A stretch of DNA of 18,936 bases from an uncultured Clostridia bacterium (GCA_937915925.1 CALGGM010000175.1:1-18936); one strand, 5' to 3'. Shown: positions 8,363 through 15,499, counted from the first letter of the stretch. Notes: generated from the sequence alone by a model not told the origin. Made by a program: numbers and translations.

Positions 8363-8431
8363 ATGAAAAATCTGAAAACATATTTTGCACGTGCAATCGG
8401 CTGTTATGTTGACGGATTCAATGCTATGTAA
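8363..8431 (+). CDS. Possible 22-residue peptide upstream of the ParM-like gene
   Basis: The frame ATG to TAA encodes MKNLKTYFARAIGCYVDGFN followed by AM. A plausible ribosome-binding site (AAGGA, 8350-8354) precedes the ATG. The stretch YVDGFNAM vaguely recalls the start of short DUF4492-type proteins, which continue into a membrane segment; here a stop follows. It could be a leader peptide, a truncated small gene, or chance. It also overlaps the 12-base palindrome at 8385-8396. Confidence 0.3.
   Translation: MKNLKTYFARAIGCYVDGFNAM
8385..8396. promoter_or_regulatory. 12-base perfect palindrome, candidate operator
   Basis: TTGCACGTGCAA is a perfect inverted repeat in the divergent region, 102 bases beyond the start of the polymerase gene and 195 bases before parM. 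A site of this symmetry could bind a dimeric regulator such as the ribbon-helix-helix protein encoded at 9517. A single site is weak evidence. Confidence 0.35.
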
Positions 8432-8591
8432 ACTACTCCCACCATTTTGGCACCGCGGGGTGGTTTCAGAAAAGAAATCAGAAAGGAGATGGTGCTTATC
8501 GGCACAAAAACGTATCGCACTGCTAGCAGGAAGGGAACACAATCGCTTCAGCCGTAAGACGGCAAATCACAAAACAATAGGAGGTATACAA

Positions 8592-9515
8592 ATGAAGCGG
8601 ACAAAGGACAACACCATCATCATCGGGATCGACCACGGCTACGGCAACATGAAAACCGCCAACCGCTGCTTTCCCACCGGAATCCTTGCATACGATTCCG
8701 AACCGTTGTTTACCAGGAATCTTTTGGTTTTTGAGAACAAGTATTATCTGATCGGCGAGGGTCACAAGGAATTTCTCGGCAATAAGGTCTTGGATCAGGA
8801 TTATTACATCCTGACACTTGCCGCCATCGCGGAGGAGCTTTCCACGGAGAGGATCACGGAAGCGGAGGTGTTTATTGCGGCCGGTCTGCCACTGACATGG
8901 ACTTCCGGCGGTAAGGATGCGTTCGTGGCCTATCTTACAAAGAATCCGGAAGTCGAGTTCACCTATAACGGCAAGCACTATCATATCCGGATCGTCGGCG
9001 CGGCGGTTTACCCGCAGGGCTATGCTGCGGTTGCATCTGCGATCTCCAAGATGAACGGCATCAATCTGATCTGTGATATCGGCAACGGGACTATGAATCT
9101 GCTGTATATCGTAAACGGTCAGCCGCAGGCAGGGAAGATGTTCACCGAAAAGTACGGAACTTATCAATGCACGCTTATGGTGCGGGAGCAGTATCTCCAG
9201 AAGACGCAGCGGGAAATCCCGGATGCGATCATCGAGCAGGTGATCCGTACCGGAGATGCGGACATCGATGCATCGGATCTGAAATTGATCAAGTCAATCG
9301 TCAGGGCGTACACGGACGGGATTTTCCGAAGACTGCGGGAACACGGATACGATGAGAATACCATGCGGCTGATCGTGACCGGAGGCGGCGGGTGTCTGAT
9401 CGAGCATTTTGCGACGATTACCAAAGCAATGCGAAAAGCGGGGCGGATCGTCCGGCAAGGCGATATCTGCGCCGCAGCCAAGGGTTATGAGCTGATGGCG
9501 GAAGCAGCAAAGTGA
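8592..9515 (+). CDS. ParM-like plasmid segregation actin (Alp family)
   Basis: This 307-residue protein has the actin/Hsp70 ATPase motifs of bacterial plasmid actins. Phosphate-1 loop IGIDHGYGNMKT is at 11-22, phosphate-2 DIGNG at 162-166, and the adenosine motif VTGGGG at about 262-267. Such proteins polymerise into filaments that push sister plasmids apart through the ParR-bound centromere. The length fits ParM/Alp proteins (about 300-350). I start at 8592 because AGGAGGT lies six bases before it; the frame is open further upstream to 8385, but that part lacks a ribosome-binding site and looks non-coding. The next gene, ParR-like, begins one base after its stop, forming a parMR operon. Its presence suggests that the element is, or was, a low-copy replicon or an integrative element with an extrachromosomal phase. 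Confidence 0.88.
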   Translation: MKRTKDNTIIIGIDHGYGNMKTANRCFPTGILAYDSEPLFTRNLLVFENKYYLIGEGHKEFLGNKVLDQDYYILTLAAIAEELSTERITEAEVFIAAGLPLTWTSGGKDAFVAYLTKNPEVEFTYNGKHYHIRIVGAAVYPQGYAAVASAISKMNGINLICDIGNGTMNLLYIVNGQPQAGKMFTEKYGTYQCTLMVREQYLQKTQREIPDAIIEQVIRTGDADIDASDLKLIKSIVRAYTDGIFRRLREHGYDENTMRLIVTGGGGCLIEHFATITKAMRKAGRIVRQGDICAAAKGYELMAEAAK

Positions 9516-9516
9516 C

Positions 9517-9852
9517 ATGAAAGAATATCGTATCAATATCCGTTTCAATCCGGAGAATGAAAAGGACCGGATGATCGTTGCATATTTGAATGGGTTGCGC
9601 GAGACACAAAACGTCTCGCGCAATTCGTTTATTATCCAAGCGATCTATGAAAGGATCGTGGAGGGCGATCGGGACGCCGCGCTGGTCGAACAGATCCGAG
9701 CCGTGCTTAAAGAAGAGCTCTCGAAGGTCAGCTTCGCTGCAGCGTCGGATGAGCCGGACGAGCCGGAAACAGACTTTTCCCTTGAGGTCACAGAGGAGGA
9801 CTTGGAGAAAAGCAAGGGGTTATTGCGCTCCGGACTGGAGGCGTTCGGATGA
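9517..9852 (+). CDS. ParR-like ribbon-helix-helix adaptor
   Basis: This 111-residue protein begins with a predicted ribbon-helix-helix domain: strand KEYRINIRFN, then helices around residues 15-28 and 35-48 (VSRNSFIIQAIYERI). The C-terminal half, from about 70, is acidic and probably flexible (DEPDEPETDF). ParR adaptors bind centromere repeats through such an N-terminal domain and contact the ParM filament through the C-terminal tail. Its position, one base after the ParM-like gene, supports this identity more than the sequence does. ParR proteins often repress their own operon from the centromere upstream. A plain CopG-type repressor is the alternative. Confidence 0.72.
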   Translation: MKEYRINIRFNPENEKDRMIVAYLNGLRETQNVSRNSFIIQAIYERIVEGDRDAALVEQIRAVLKEELSKVSFAAASDEPDEPETDFSLEVTEEDLEKSKGLLRSGLEAFG

Positions 9853-9871
9853 TGCCAAATCGGACGATTTT

Positions 9872-9921
9872 CGGTGCCGTTTCCGAAGGCGCGATCCGAA
9901 CGCGGTGCCGAAACGGTGCCA
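9872..9921. repeat. Clustered GGTGCC repeats downstream of parR
   Basis: Three copies of CGGTGCC lie within 50 bases (9872, 9903, 9914), in the order CGGTGCCG, CGGTGCCG, CGGTGCCA. The first is followed by TTTC and the second by AAAC, giving the cluster partial inverted symmetry. The repeats lie just after the ParR-like gene and before the putative oriT. They could be protein-binding sites for relaxosome or partition proteins. No function can be assigned from the sequence alone. Confidence 0.4.
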
Positions 9922-10027
9922 TGCAAAATGTGCGCCAAAGTATTCGGTTTTAAGGATTTTAGAATGGTTTACAGAGGAACAATCGACAAAGAATGGCAGC
10001 CTGCGGCGATGGGCATACGGGTCCCGT

Positions 10028-10170
10028 TGTCGCAGACTCTTTTTTGTGTCGCAGAGGTTAGCAAGCAGGACATTTGTGTTCCACGCAAATGTCGGGAAAG
10101 CCGCTGCGCCCTGCTCACCGGCTTTCTTCTTAGGTGGCTGCCCGCCCCCTAAAACCCCCGGGATAGCGAC
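10028..10170. other. Putative oriT upstream of the mob genes
   Basis: The gap from 9853 to 10229 has no gene but is structured. A 9-base direct repeat TGTCGCAGA occurs at 10028-10036 and 10047-10055. A perfect 8-base inverted repeat GACATTTG/CAAATGTC (10069-10076 and 10086-10093) encloses a 9-base loop, with an outer AGCAGG/CCTGCT pair around it. A C-rich tract with CCCCCTAAAACCCCC ends near 10159 and is followed by GGGATAGCGACGC. Inverted repeats next to a nick region, directly upstream of mobC-mobA, are the normal layout of a MOBP transfer origin. The exact nick site cannot be named. Confidence 0.55.
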
Positions 10171-10229
10171 GCTGCTTCACTCTGCGACCGAACTTTACCC
10201 GAAGATAAATACAGAAAAGGAGGAATCAA

Positions 10230-10571
10230 ATGCAAAACAACAAACCGAAGCCACGCGACGAAACCCATATTTCACTGCGTGTGACAAAGAAACAACGAGA
10301 GAAGATTGACGCTGCCGCGCGAAGGTGCGGCATATTGCCAAGCGAGTACATCCGCCAAAGAGCGTTGGGCTATGCACCGAAACAGATGCTGCCCGACGCT
10401 TTCTTTGTATGCTGTGAACATCTTGACCGCTTGCAGTACCCGCCGTATTCCGCGGCAGTCAACGCTGCGGCGCTGGAGGTCGTCAATCAATTGAACGTAA
10501 TCCTGCAAAGAGCGATCAAGGGATTGGATCGGGAGGATACCGAATGGCAACGACCGGATTCTGGCCCGTAA
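10230..10571 (+). CDS. MobC-like relaxosome accessory protein
   Basis: This 113-residue protein starts with a basic tail and then ISLRVTKKQREKIDAAARRC, a ribbon-helix-helix pattern, followed by GILPSEYIRQRALG. This is the usual N-terminal look of MobC/plasmid mobilization relaxosome proteins. The C-terminal half (NAAALEVVNQLNVILQRAI) is helical and fits the family pattern. MobC-type proteins bind near oriT and help the relaxase melt and nick the DNA. A strong ribosome-binding site AAGGAGG (10217-10223) lies six bases before the ATG. Its 3' end overlaps the relaxase start by 28 bases, and the putative oriT is directly upstream. Confidence 0.8.
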   Translation: MQNNKPKPRDETHISLRVTKKQREKIDAAARRCGILPSEYIRQRALGYAPKQMLPDAFFVCCEHLDRLQYPPYSAAVNAAALEVVNQLNVILQRAIKGLDREDTEWQRPDSGP

Positions 10572-12058
10572 GGGGCACTCTCAAGAAAGTGCTGGACTAC
10601 GCCGATAACCCGGATAAGACGACCGATCGAGAATATCTGGATAACGATCTCTATGACGCTCTGCGCTATACCGAGAACGACGATAAGACCGATGAACGCA
10701 AATACGTTTCCGGGGTGAATTGTACTGCCGCAAACGCTTACCACGAAATGCTCCTTGTCAAGAAGAAATACGGTGAGCGCGGCAAAGTCGTTGCCTATCA
10801 TGGGTATCAATCGTTCAAGACGGATGAGCTGACGCCGGAGCAATGTCATACGATCGGGATTGAGACGGCGAAGCGGATGTGGGGCAAGGACTATCAAGTC
10901 CTTGTCACCACACACCTCAATACGGATAATCTGCATAACCATTTTGTCGTCAATTCCGTATCGTTCCGGGATGGCAAGAAATTCCGCAACAGCATCGAGC
11001 AGCATTACGATCTGCGTGAGATTTCGGATGCGATCTGCAAGGAACATGGACTGTCCGTATTGGATAATACAGCGTTTTCTCGTGAACAATCCAAAGGCGC
11101 ATATTGGCGAGAACAGCGCGGGCAGCCGACGCACCGGACGCAATTGAAACAGGACGTCGAATACTGTCTGAAATACAGCACGGATTGGCCGACATTCATA
11201 CAGCAGTTGGAAGCCAAGGGCTACACGTTTGATTACACCCGCTTTTCGGTCAAGGCGGAAAACTGGCAACGTGGGATTCGCCTCAATCGGCTTGGATTTA
11301 CAGACGATGTAATGTACAAGCGTTGGGATCGGAACGAAGCGGATCCGGACTTCCGGTACAAGTACCAGAATCATAAGCCGCGCATCAGCGACAGCGCCGT
11401 GCTGATCACAACGGTCGTGGAAATGAAACACTATAAGCGGGCGAGAACGCCCTTGAACGTACTCTACCAACAGGACGAATACGAGCGCACGCACCCACCA
11501 AAGCAGCCACGCTCGGAGATCGACAAGTATTTAGATGGTCTAGTGTATGAGATGAACCATACCAACGATACAGTCACGATCCTTGTCGATGCGATCTTTG
11601 CGATTCTGATCGCGCTGATCGACCTTGCAAGCCATTATACCAGAGAGGTAATCCTGTCTGCCGATTTGCGGCACGAATTAAAGGGTATAGCGCAGATCGA
11701 ATCTGACAGACGGTTTCTGAGGGAGAACAAGCTGCACACGCCGGACGATCTGGACATGGACATTGCGCAAACGGAATCGCAGATCGCCGCATTGGAAACA
11801 AAGCGCGGCAAGGCGCGTAATCAGATCCGGCACGAGACCGATCCGACCGTGCTTGCAGAGAACAAGGAACAGCGCGCAGCGATCACTGCAGAGATTACGG
11901 CATTGCGAAACCGTGTCAAGCGCGTCAAACGCATTCGCAAGGACGCGTCGCGGCTCCTCGGACTGTTGAGAACGGAGCTGCAGCGCGAGTATGAGCGCAA
12001 GCATCCGGTGAAAGAGCAGCAACGGCAGAGGGCGCGTTCGTATGAACAGGAAAGATAA
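10544..12058 (+). CDS. mobA: MOBP-type relaxase (mobilization nuclease)
   Basis: This 504-residue protein carries the Relaxase/Mobilisation nuclease domain (PF03432) in roughly its first 250 residues. It opens GTLKKVLDYADNPDKT, where Y19 is the likely nicking tyrosine. Metal-binding motif III is HLNTDNLHNHF with H124, H131 and H133. A relaxase nicks oriT, stays bound to the 5' end and leads the strand into a recipient. The C-terminal 130 residues, from about 375, are highly charged and probably coiled coil. It overlaps the MobC-like gene by 28 bases, so the two are translated together. No coupling protein or type IV secretion genes are in the window, so transfer would need a helper element. 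Length and motifs appear intact. Confidence 0.92.
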   Translation: MATTGFWPVRGTLKKVLDYADNPDKTTDREYLDNDLYDALRYTENDDKTDERKYVSGVNCTAANAYHEMLLVKKKYGERGKVVAYHGYQSFKTDELTPEQCHTIGIETAKRMWGKDYQVLVTTHLNTDNLHNHFVVNSVSFRDGKKFRNSIEQHYDLREISDAICKEHGLSVLDNTAFSREQSKGAYWREQRGQPTHRTQLKQDVEYCLKYSTDWPTFIQQLEAKGYTFDYTRFSVKAENWQRGIRLNRLGFTDDVMYKRWDRNEADPDFRYKYQNHKPRISDSAVLITTVVEMKHYKRARTPLNVLYQQDEYERTHPPKQPRSEIDKYLDGLVYEMNHTNDTVTILVDAIFAILIALIDLASHYTREVILSADLRHELKGIAQIESDRRFLRENKLHTPDDLDMDIAQTESQIAALETKRGKARNQIRHETDPTVLAENKEQRAAITAEITALRNRVKRVKRIRKDASRLLGLLRTELQREYERKHPVKEQQRQRARSYEQER

Positions 12059-12084
12059 TCGAATACAAGCAGGCAATTCTTCCG

Positions 12085-12112
12085 GCAGGGCTTTCGCTCT
12101 GCTTTTTCTTTT
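12085..12112 (+). terminator. Rho-independent terminator after mobA
   Basis: A 7-base stem GCAGGGC (12085-12091) and GCTCTGC (12096-12102), with one G-T pair and a four-base loop TTTC, is followed by TTTTTCTTTT. A second, outer pair GCAGGCAA (12069-12076) and TTGCCTGC (12111-12118) surrounds it. It lies 27 bases after the relaxase stop. Confidence 0.7.
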
Positions 12113-12172
12113 GCCTGCGTATCGCACCGCTTCGGCGGGAAGGGAACGAGTATTGAAGAAAGGAGTGATGCT

Positions 12173-12388
12173 ATGAAAAAGAAACAAGACGTCCTGTGGG
12201 AACAGTCTGATGAAAAGACAGTTCCTAATGGGAAGAAGCGAAAGAACGAACAGACTGGTTGTCCGGTGGACGGAATACCCGATTATGTCTTTGAATCGCT
12301 CGCCCGTTGTGCTTTGCCGATCATTCAGGCGTATTATGAAACCGAAGAAGGCAGAAAAGCATACGAGGAATGGAAAGCAAAGCGATAA
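12173..12388 (+). CDS. Small hypothetical protein of the mobilization module
   Basis: This 71-residue protein is unrecognised. It has a very basic N-terminus (KKKQDV, later PNGKKRKNEQ), then a central segment DGIPDYVFESLARCALPIIQ and a C-terminal charged helix (EEGRKAYEEWKAKR). A good ribosome-binding site AAAGGAG stands seven bases before the ATG. It follows the relaxase at 114 bases, with a terminator-like hairpin between. Small proteins of this style commonly follow mob genes in Firmicutes elements, so I take it as part of the same module. No function is proposed. Confidence 0.6.
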   Translation: MKKKQDVLWEQSDEKTVPNGKKRKNEQTGCPVDGIPDYVFESLARCALPIIQAYYETEEGRKAYEEWKAKR

Positions 12389-12428
12389 TTGACAGGAGAT
12401 ATAGCTTTATATTTTTGTTTTTGAACAG

Positions 12429-12461
12429 GGGCTTACAAAGCATATTCGCCTTGGTAAGCCC
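12429..12461 (+). terminator. Hairpin at the end of the mobilization module
   Basis: GGGCTTAC (12429-12436) and GTAAGCCC (12454-12461) form a perfect 8-base stem with a 17-base loop, 40 bases after the small hypothetical gene. There is only a weak T-run afterwards, so it may be a processing hairpin rather than a strict terminator. Confidence 0.4.
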
Positions 12462-12496
12462 TTGCATATTCATCGCATAATGCGGATGTATTACAA

Positions 12497-12529
12497 AGAG
12501 CCTGCCTCTCTTTCGAGAAAGCAGGCTCT
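12497..12529 (-). terminator. Terminator hairpin after the KTR gene
   Basis: AGAGCCTGC (12497-12505) and GCAGGCTCT (12521-12529) form a perfect 9-base stem whose loop can pair further (TTTC/GAAA). It lies 15 bases beyond the KTR stop codon on the minus strand, and a short TTTGTAAT tail follows in that direction. On the plus strand it is followed by CCGCATTTTA, so it may act on both sides. Confidence 0.6.
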
Positions 12530-12543
12530 CCGCATTTTATATG

Positions 12544-12726
12544 CTATGCGTCTGGCTCTTTGCTTTTTGTCATCTCAAACCGCAAGACATCGATTTTCAC
12601 TTCTGTCTTGCATTTCGGACAGTAGAGGGGGAACCGTAGGAGGACGGTATCCTCATATACTTTTGTCCGAGTTTTACCGCCACAGTTCGGGCAGCGTATC
12701 CATCTGGAACTGTTAAGTTTTTCCAT
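12544..12726 (-). CDS. Cysteine-rich KTR domain protein
   Basis: This 60-residue protein matches the cysteine-rich KTR family (Pfam Cys_rich_KTR). It has WIRCPNCGGKTRTKVYEDT followed by FPLYCPKCKTEVKIDV. Cysteines 12, 15, 36 and 39 form two CxxC knuckles that probably bind one zinc, and the K-T-R that gives the family its name is at 18-20. The family is common in conjugative elements and prophages of gut Firmicutes, but its function is unknown. It begins seven bases after the stop of the COG1361-type gene with only a weak ribosome-binding site, so it is likely translated from the same message. The full length is normal for the family. Confidence 0.85.
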   Translation of the reverse strand: MEKLNSSRWIRCPNCGGKTRTKVYEDTVLLRFPLYCPKCKTEVKIDVLRFEMTKSKEPDA

Positions 12727-12733
12727 GTTCTCA

Positions 12734-14641
12734 TCATTTCATCTTCAGAATGCGTGCGAAGCGGGCAATCAAGATAACGGCAATAAGAATAATGATGATT
12801 GCGATTGCAACGAGCAGTGAGATCCACCATTGAGAAAGGGTTTGCTGCTCTTCCACCTTTTGCTTCTCACGTTCTTTTTCTTCATCTGTGATTTTGACGG
12901 GTTCTGTGATCGTCATTTTAACTGATTGGTATTCGGTTTGTTTCTCGCCATTAACATCCTCGTATGTTATTTCGATATTGCCGTATGTCTCGCCGTATTT
13001 CTGTGAGCCGGACAGCGTGGTGACAAATACGGTCATCACCTTGTCCGCGCTTTCCTGCGGAGCAAGGTTGCCTAAAAACGCCGAGGAGGAGATCAGCCCA
13101 TCACAATTCAGTGAACAGCGAACGTTGAAGATCTGTGAAAACCCGGTGTTGTAGACGCAGACCGGCAGGGTAAAGCTCTCGCCGCTTGTGATCGATTCCG
13201 GTAGCCGCACCTCATCATAGCCAAGCGATGCCTTCTGCACAACGGTCAGCGGATAATCCACGCCGTTTTCATAGGAACCGTTGTCGGCAGCGTCCTTGTA
13301 AGAGCAACTGAACCGGAAGGAATGCTTGCCTTCCATAGCGCTCGGCAGCGCACGAAGATCGAAGGTCACGGTCGTTGATTCGCCTTTTTTGAGACTTTCG
13401 ATCGTCTGATGATCCTGAATACCCGTGTACCGGATCGAATCATCCTCCGAAATGTACTGTACCACGACATTCTTTGCGTCGCGCGTGCCGGAGTTTTTTA
13501 CGGTCAGCGTAACCGTAAACCCATCGCCGCCATTGACCACGTCACTGTATTCGCAATCGACGATTTCAATCTTTGGCTGCGTGATATGGGTCGTGTATTT
13601 GCCTTCCTCGGTGTATGCGCCGCCGTATTTATCCTCGTAGGTGATCTGAACGGTCACGACCGCAGCGCCTTCCGTTGCGCCCGGCGCGATCGCGAGATCA
13701 AAGTCCGCGTCGAGTTCGCCTTTGACCGGAAGCGCATCAAAGAACTTTGCGTTCAGATCGCCGCTCAGAGTGATCGTGTCCGATTCCGGGATCAGCGATA
13801 CGCGGATGTTCTTTGCGTCGTAGTTTCCGACATTGCTCATGGAGACGGAAACAGATGCTCTTTCGCCGCCGGATACTTCGGTCGGCGTGATCATGCAGTT
13901 CTGGATCAGAATGACCGGCTTTCGTACCGCCGTGGGACCGCCGCCGCCACCGCCGGAGGACGGTGTTTTGCCGCCTGTGATCTGAACCTGCATGGTGAAG
14001 GTCTGCTCGGTCGGATCGCCCTGCGGCGTCTTGTACGTTACGTGGAGCATGACCGTATAGGTGCCGTTATAATAGGTGCTCTTCAAAGGCGCGCTAAACT
14101 GAATCAGGTATGCGTCCATCTTTCCGGTTTTATTGTCCTTGCCCTGCGTGACATCGTATGTCTTCTCATATACATCGAACTGCAGGTTGGACGGTGCAAA
14201 CGGTCCGTCAGACGGGAACTCCGGAACGACGCGAATCGTATTACCCAGTGTTTTGCCAAGCAGCGGCATAATGAACTGCACCGAACCGTCCGTTTGTACC
14301 GGCATATACCCTCCCGCATAGCTCTTGTCCATGCCGGGATACTTCCAGTATGTGTCGATTTTCAGAGGATCGGTCGATTCGCCGGCCGGTTCCGGCGTCT
14401 CCTGCGCTGCTGTTGGCTGCGTTGTCGGTGAGGCAGTCGGTTTCTCACTCGGTGATACTGTAGGCTGCTCCGTTGACGGCGCAGTCGGCGGCGTCGTTGG
14501 CGGTACAGTCGGTTCTTCGCTCGGCGAAGAAGAGGGCTTCGTCAAAGCGGTTGGCTCCGGTTCGTCACCTTCCGCGATTGCCAGCACCGGCGTCAATGCC
14601 AGTATCAGTGCCAGAATCCATGCAAATACTCTCTGTTTCAT
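12734..14641 (-). CDS. Secreted, membrane-anchored COG1361/CARDB-like protein
   Basis: This 635-residue protein has a clear signal peptide (KQRVFAWILALILALTPVLA, residues 2-21, cut near AIA-EG). A low-complexity Pro/Thr/Ser linker follows from about 28 to 86, with PTxxPS-type repeats. At least three beta-sandwich units follow, of the kind found in COG1361/CARDB/NEW3 proteins; two carry DAKNIRV or DAKNVVV, and the third has IFNVRCSL at the equivalent place. A glycine-rich hinge (SSGGGGGG) precedes them. One membrane helix near the C-terminus (WWISLLVAIAIIIILIAVIL) and a short basic tail anchor it, with the sandwiches outside. GAGG lies eight bases before the start. The gene follows an ABC ATPase, an arrangement seen for exporter accessory proteins, but no permease is present here. 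It probably aids export or surface binding; the substrate is unknown. Confidence 0.75.
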   Translation of the reverse strand: MKQRVFAWILALILALTPVLAIAEGDEPEPTALTKPSSSPSEEPTVPPTTPPTAPSTEQPTVSPSEKPTASPTTQPTAAQETPEPAGESTDPLKIDTYWKYPGMDKSYAGGYMPVQTDGSVQFIMPLLGKTLGNTIRVVPEFPSDGPFAPSNLQFDVYEKTYDVTQGKDNKTGKMDAYLIQFSAPLKSTYYNGTYTVMLHVTYKTPQGDPTEQTFTMQVQITGGKTPSSGGGGGGPTAVRKPVILIQNCMITPTEVSGGERASVSVSMSNVGNYDAKNIRVSLIPESDTITLSGDLNAKFFDALPVKGELDADFDLAIAPGATEGAAVVTVQITYEDKYGGAYTEEGKYTTHITQPKIEIVDCEYSDVVNGGDGFTVTLTVKNSGTRDAKNVVVQYISEDDSIRYTGIQDHQTIESLKKGESTTVTFDLRALPSAMEGKHSFRFSCSYKDAADNGSYENGVDYPLTVVQKASLGYDEVRLPESITSGESFTLPVCVYNTGFSQIFNVRCSLNCDGLISSSAFLGNLAPQESADKVMTVFVTTLSGSQKYGETYGNIEITYEDVNGEKQTEYQSVKMTITEPVKITDEEKEREKQKVEEQQTLSQWWISLLVAIAIIIILIAVILIARFARILKMK

Positions 14642-14663
14642 ACCGTTATCCTCAATTCCTGTG

Positions 14664-15290
14664 TTATAACATTGTCATCACGCCTGCGTCCATTTCGCAG
14701 ACGGTATCGCAAAGCACCTCGATGTCCGCAATATTGTGGCTTGCAAGCAGAATCGTGCGTCCGCTGGTGGCGAGCGATTTGAACAGCTCACGCATCTCGG
14801 CGACGCCGTTTTTGTCAAGACCGTTCATCGGCTCGTCGAGGATCATCAAGGACGGATCCTCCATGATCGCCTGCGCAATGCCGAGGCGTTGCCGCATGCC
14901 GAGACTGTACTTTCCTACGGGTTTGCTGCTCATCGGGTCGAGCCCCACGCGGCGGATCGTGTCGGCGATCTGCTTCAGGTTGATCTTGCGCTTCAGCGAC
15001 GCAAGGATCTCAAGATTCTTCAATCCCGAAAGCTGCGGCAGAAAGCCCGGCGTTTCGATGATCAGCCCGATGTCCTCGGGGAAATCGACATCCTTGCCGA
15101 TCTGCTTACCATTCACCAGCACCTTGCCGCTGGTCGGCTGCAGAAAGCCGCAGATGCACTTAAACATAACGGTCTTGCCGCTTCCGTTGTTGCCAACGAC
15201 GCCGTGGATCCGACCTGCCTCAAAATTGCGGTTGATGCCCTTTAAGACCGTGTCCTGTCCAAATACCTTAGTAAGATTTATTAAACTATA
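14664..15290 (-). pseudogene. ABC transporter ATP-binding protein, 5'-truncated
   Basis: The frame encodes an ABC-2-type ATPase of the NatA/BcrA style. Homology begins NLTKVFGQDTVLKGINRNFE. Walker A GVVGNNGSGKT, signature YSLGMRQRLG, Walker B LMILDEPMNGLD and the switch ASHNIAD are all intact. It lacks a usable start. Upstream of NLTKVF the frame reads only Y-S-L-I before a TGA at 15291-15293, and no ATG, GTG or TTG occurs until codons after Walker A (ATG at 15167). A normal gene would begin a few residues earlier with Met. I infer that the 5' end and promoter were removed by an insertion or deletion at about 15280-15290. Translation from 15167 would give a protein without its ATP-binding loop. 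An ATA start at 15281 is a remote alternative. Confidence 0.75.
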
Positions 15291-15420
15291 TCAAGACTCG
15301 ACAAAATGTTTTCAAACGGAAATCCAGAATACTGCTGCAGAAGAATTGTTATATTTGACACAGAAGATAAAAATGAGCGGGTATTATGATTTTAATACAC
15401 AAATTGAGACTAAAAACTAA
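15286..15420 (+). pseudogene. Orphan 3' coding fragment at a recombination junction
   Basis: Directly against the broken ABC gene, the plus strand stays open and reads YQDSTKCFQTEIQNTAAEEL, later IKMSGYYDFNTQIETKN, then TAA. Composition is AT-rich, unlike the ABC gene. It looks like the C-terminal end of a gene whose front is missing, but I cannot name the family. A second frame is also open (MFSNGNPEYCCRRIVIFDTE, 15306 on). Either could be chance. Confidence 0.3.
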
Positions 15421-15499
15421 AAGAGAATAAATTATTATATTGTATCATGCGATAATAAGGTATAAGCGAATAGATTCAAACGCTAGCTATATAAAGGAA

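Larger units (their letters stand above)
8284..8591. promoter_or_regulatory. Divergent intergenic region, possible parC centromere
   Basis: This 308-base region separates the polymerase operon (-) from the ParM-like gene (+), so both promoters should lie here. In ParMRC systems the centromere parC usually sits upstream of parM. I see a perfect 12-base palindrome at 8385-8396 and a CCACC/GGTGG inverted pair around 8439-8464. I see no clean set of tandem iterons and no textbook promoter. A possible 22-codon reading frame (8363-8431) also lies here. Confidence 0.4.

Noticed and set aside
8385..8591. Longer N-terminus for the ParM-like protein
   Set aside because: No ribosome-binding site fits the upstream starts, the added 69 residues look like translated leader, and AGGAGGT directly precedes the ATG at 8592.
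9853..10229. CRISPR array or tandem iterons in the mob upstream region
   Set aside because: Repeats are short, unevenly spaced and lack unique equal-length spacers; they fit an oriT better.
10487..11494. Minus-strand open frame of 335 codons opposite the relaxase
   Set aside because: It is a shadow of a gene with intact relaxase motifs on the plus strand.
13409..14431. Plus-strand open frame of 340 codons opposite the COG1361-type gene
   Set aside because: It is rich in Arg, Cys and His with no domain, while the minus strand has a signal peptide, repeats and a membrane anchor.
14473..15285. Plus-strand open frame running into the orphan fragment
   Set aside because: Up to about 15285 it is the antisense of the signal-peptide and ABC regions; only the part after 15286 might be real coding remains.
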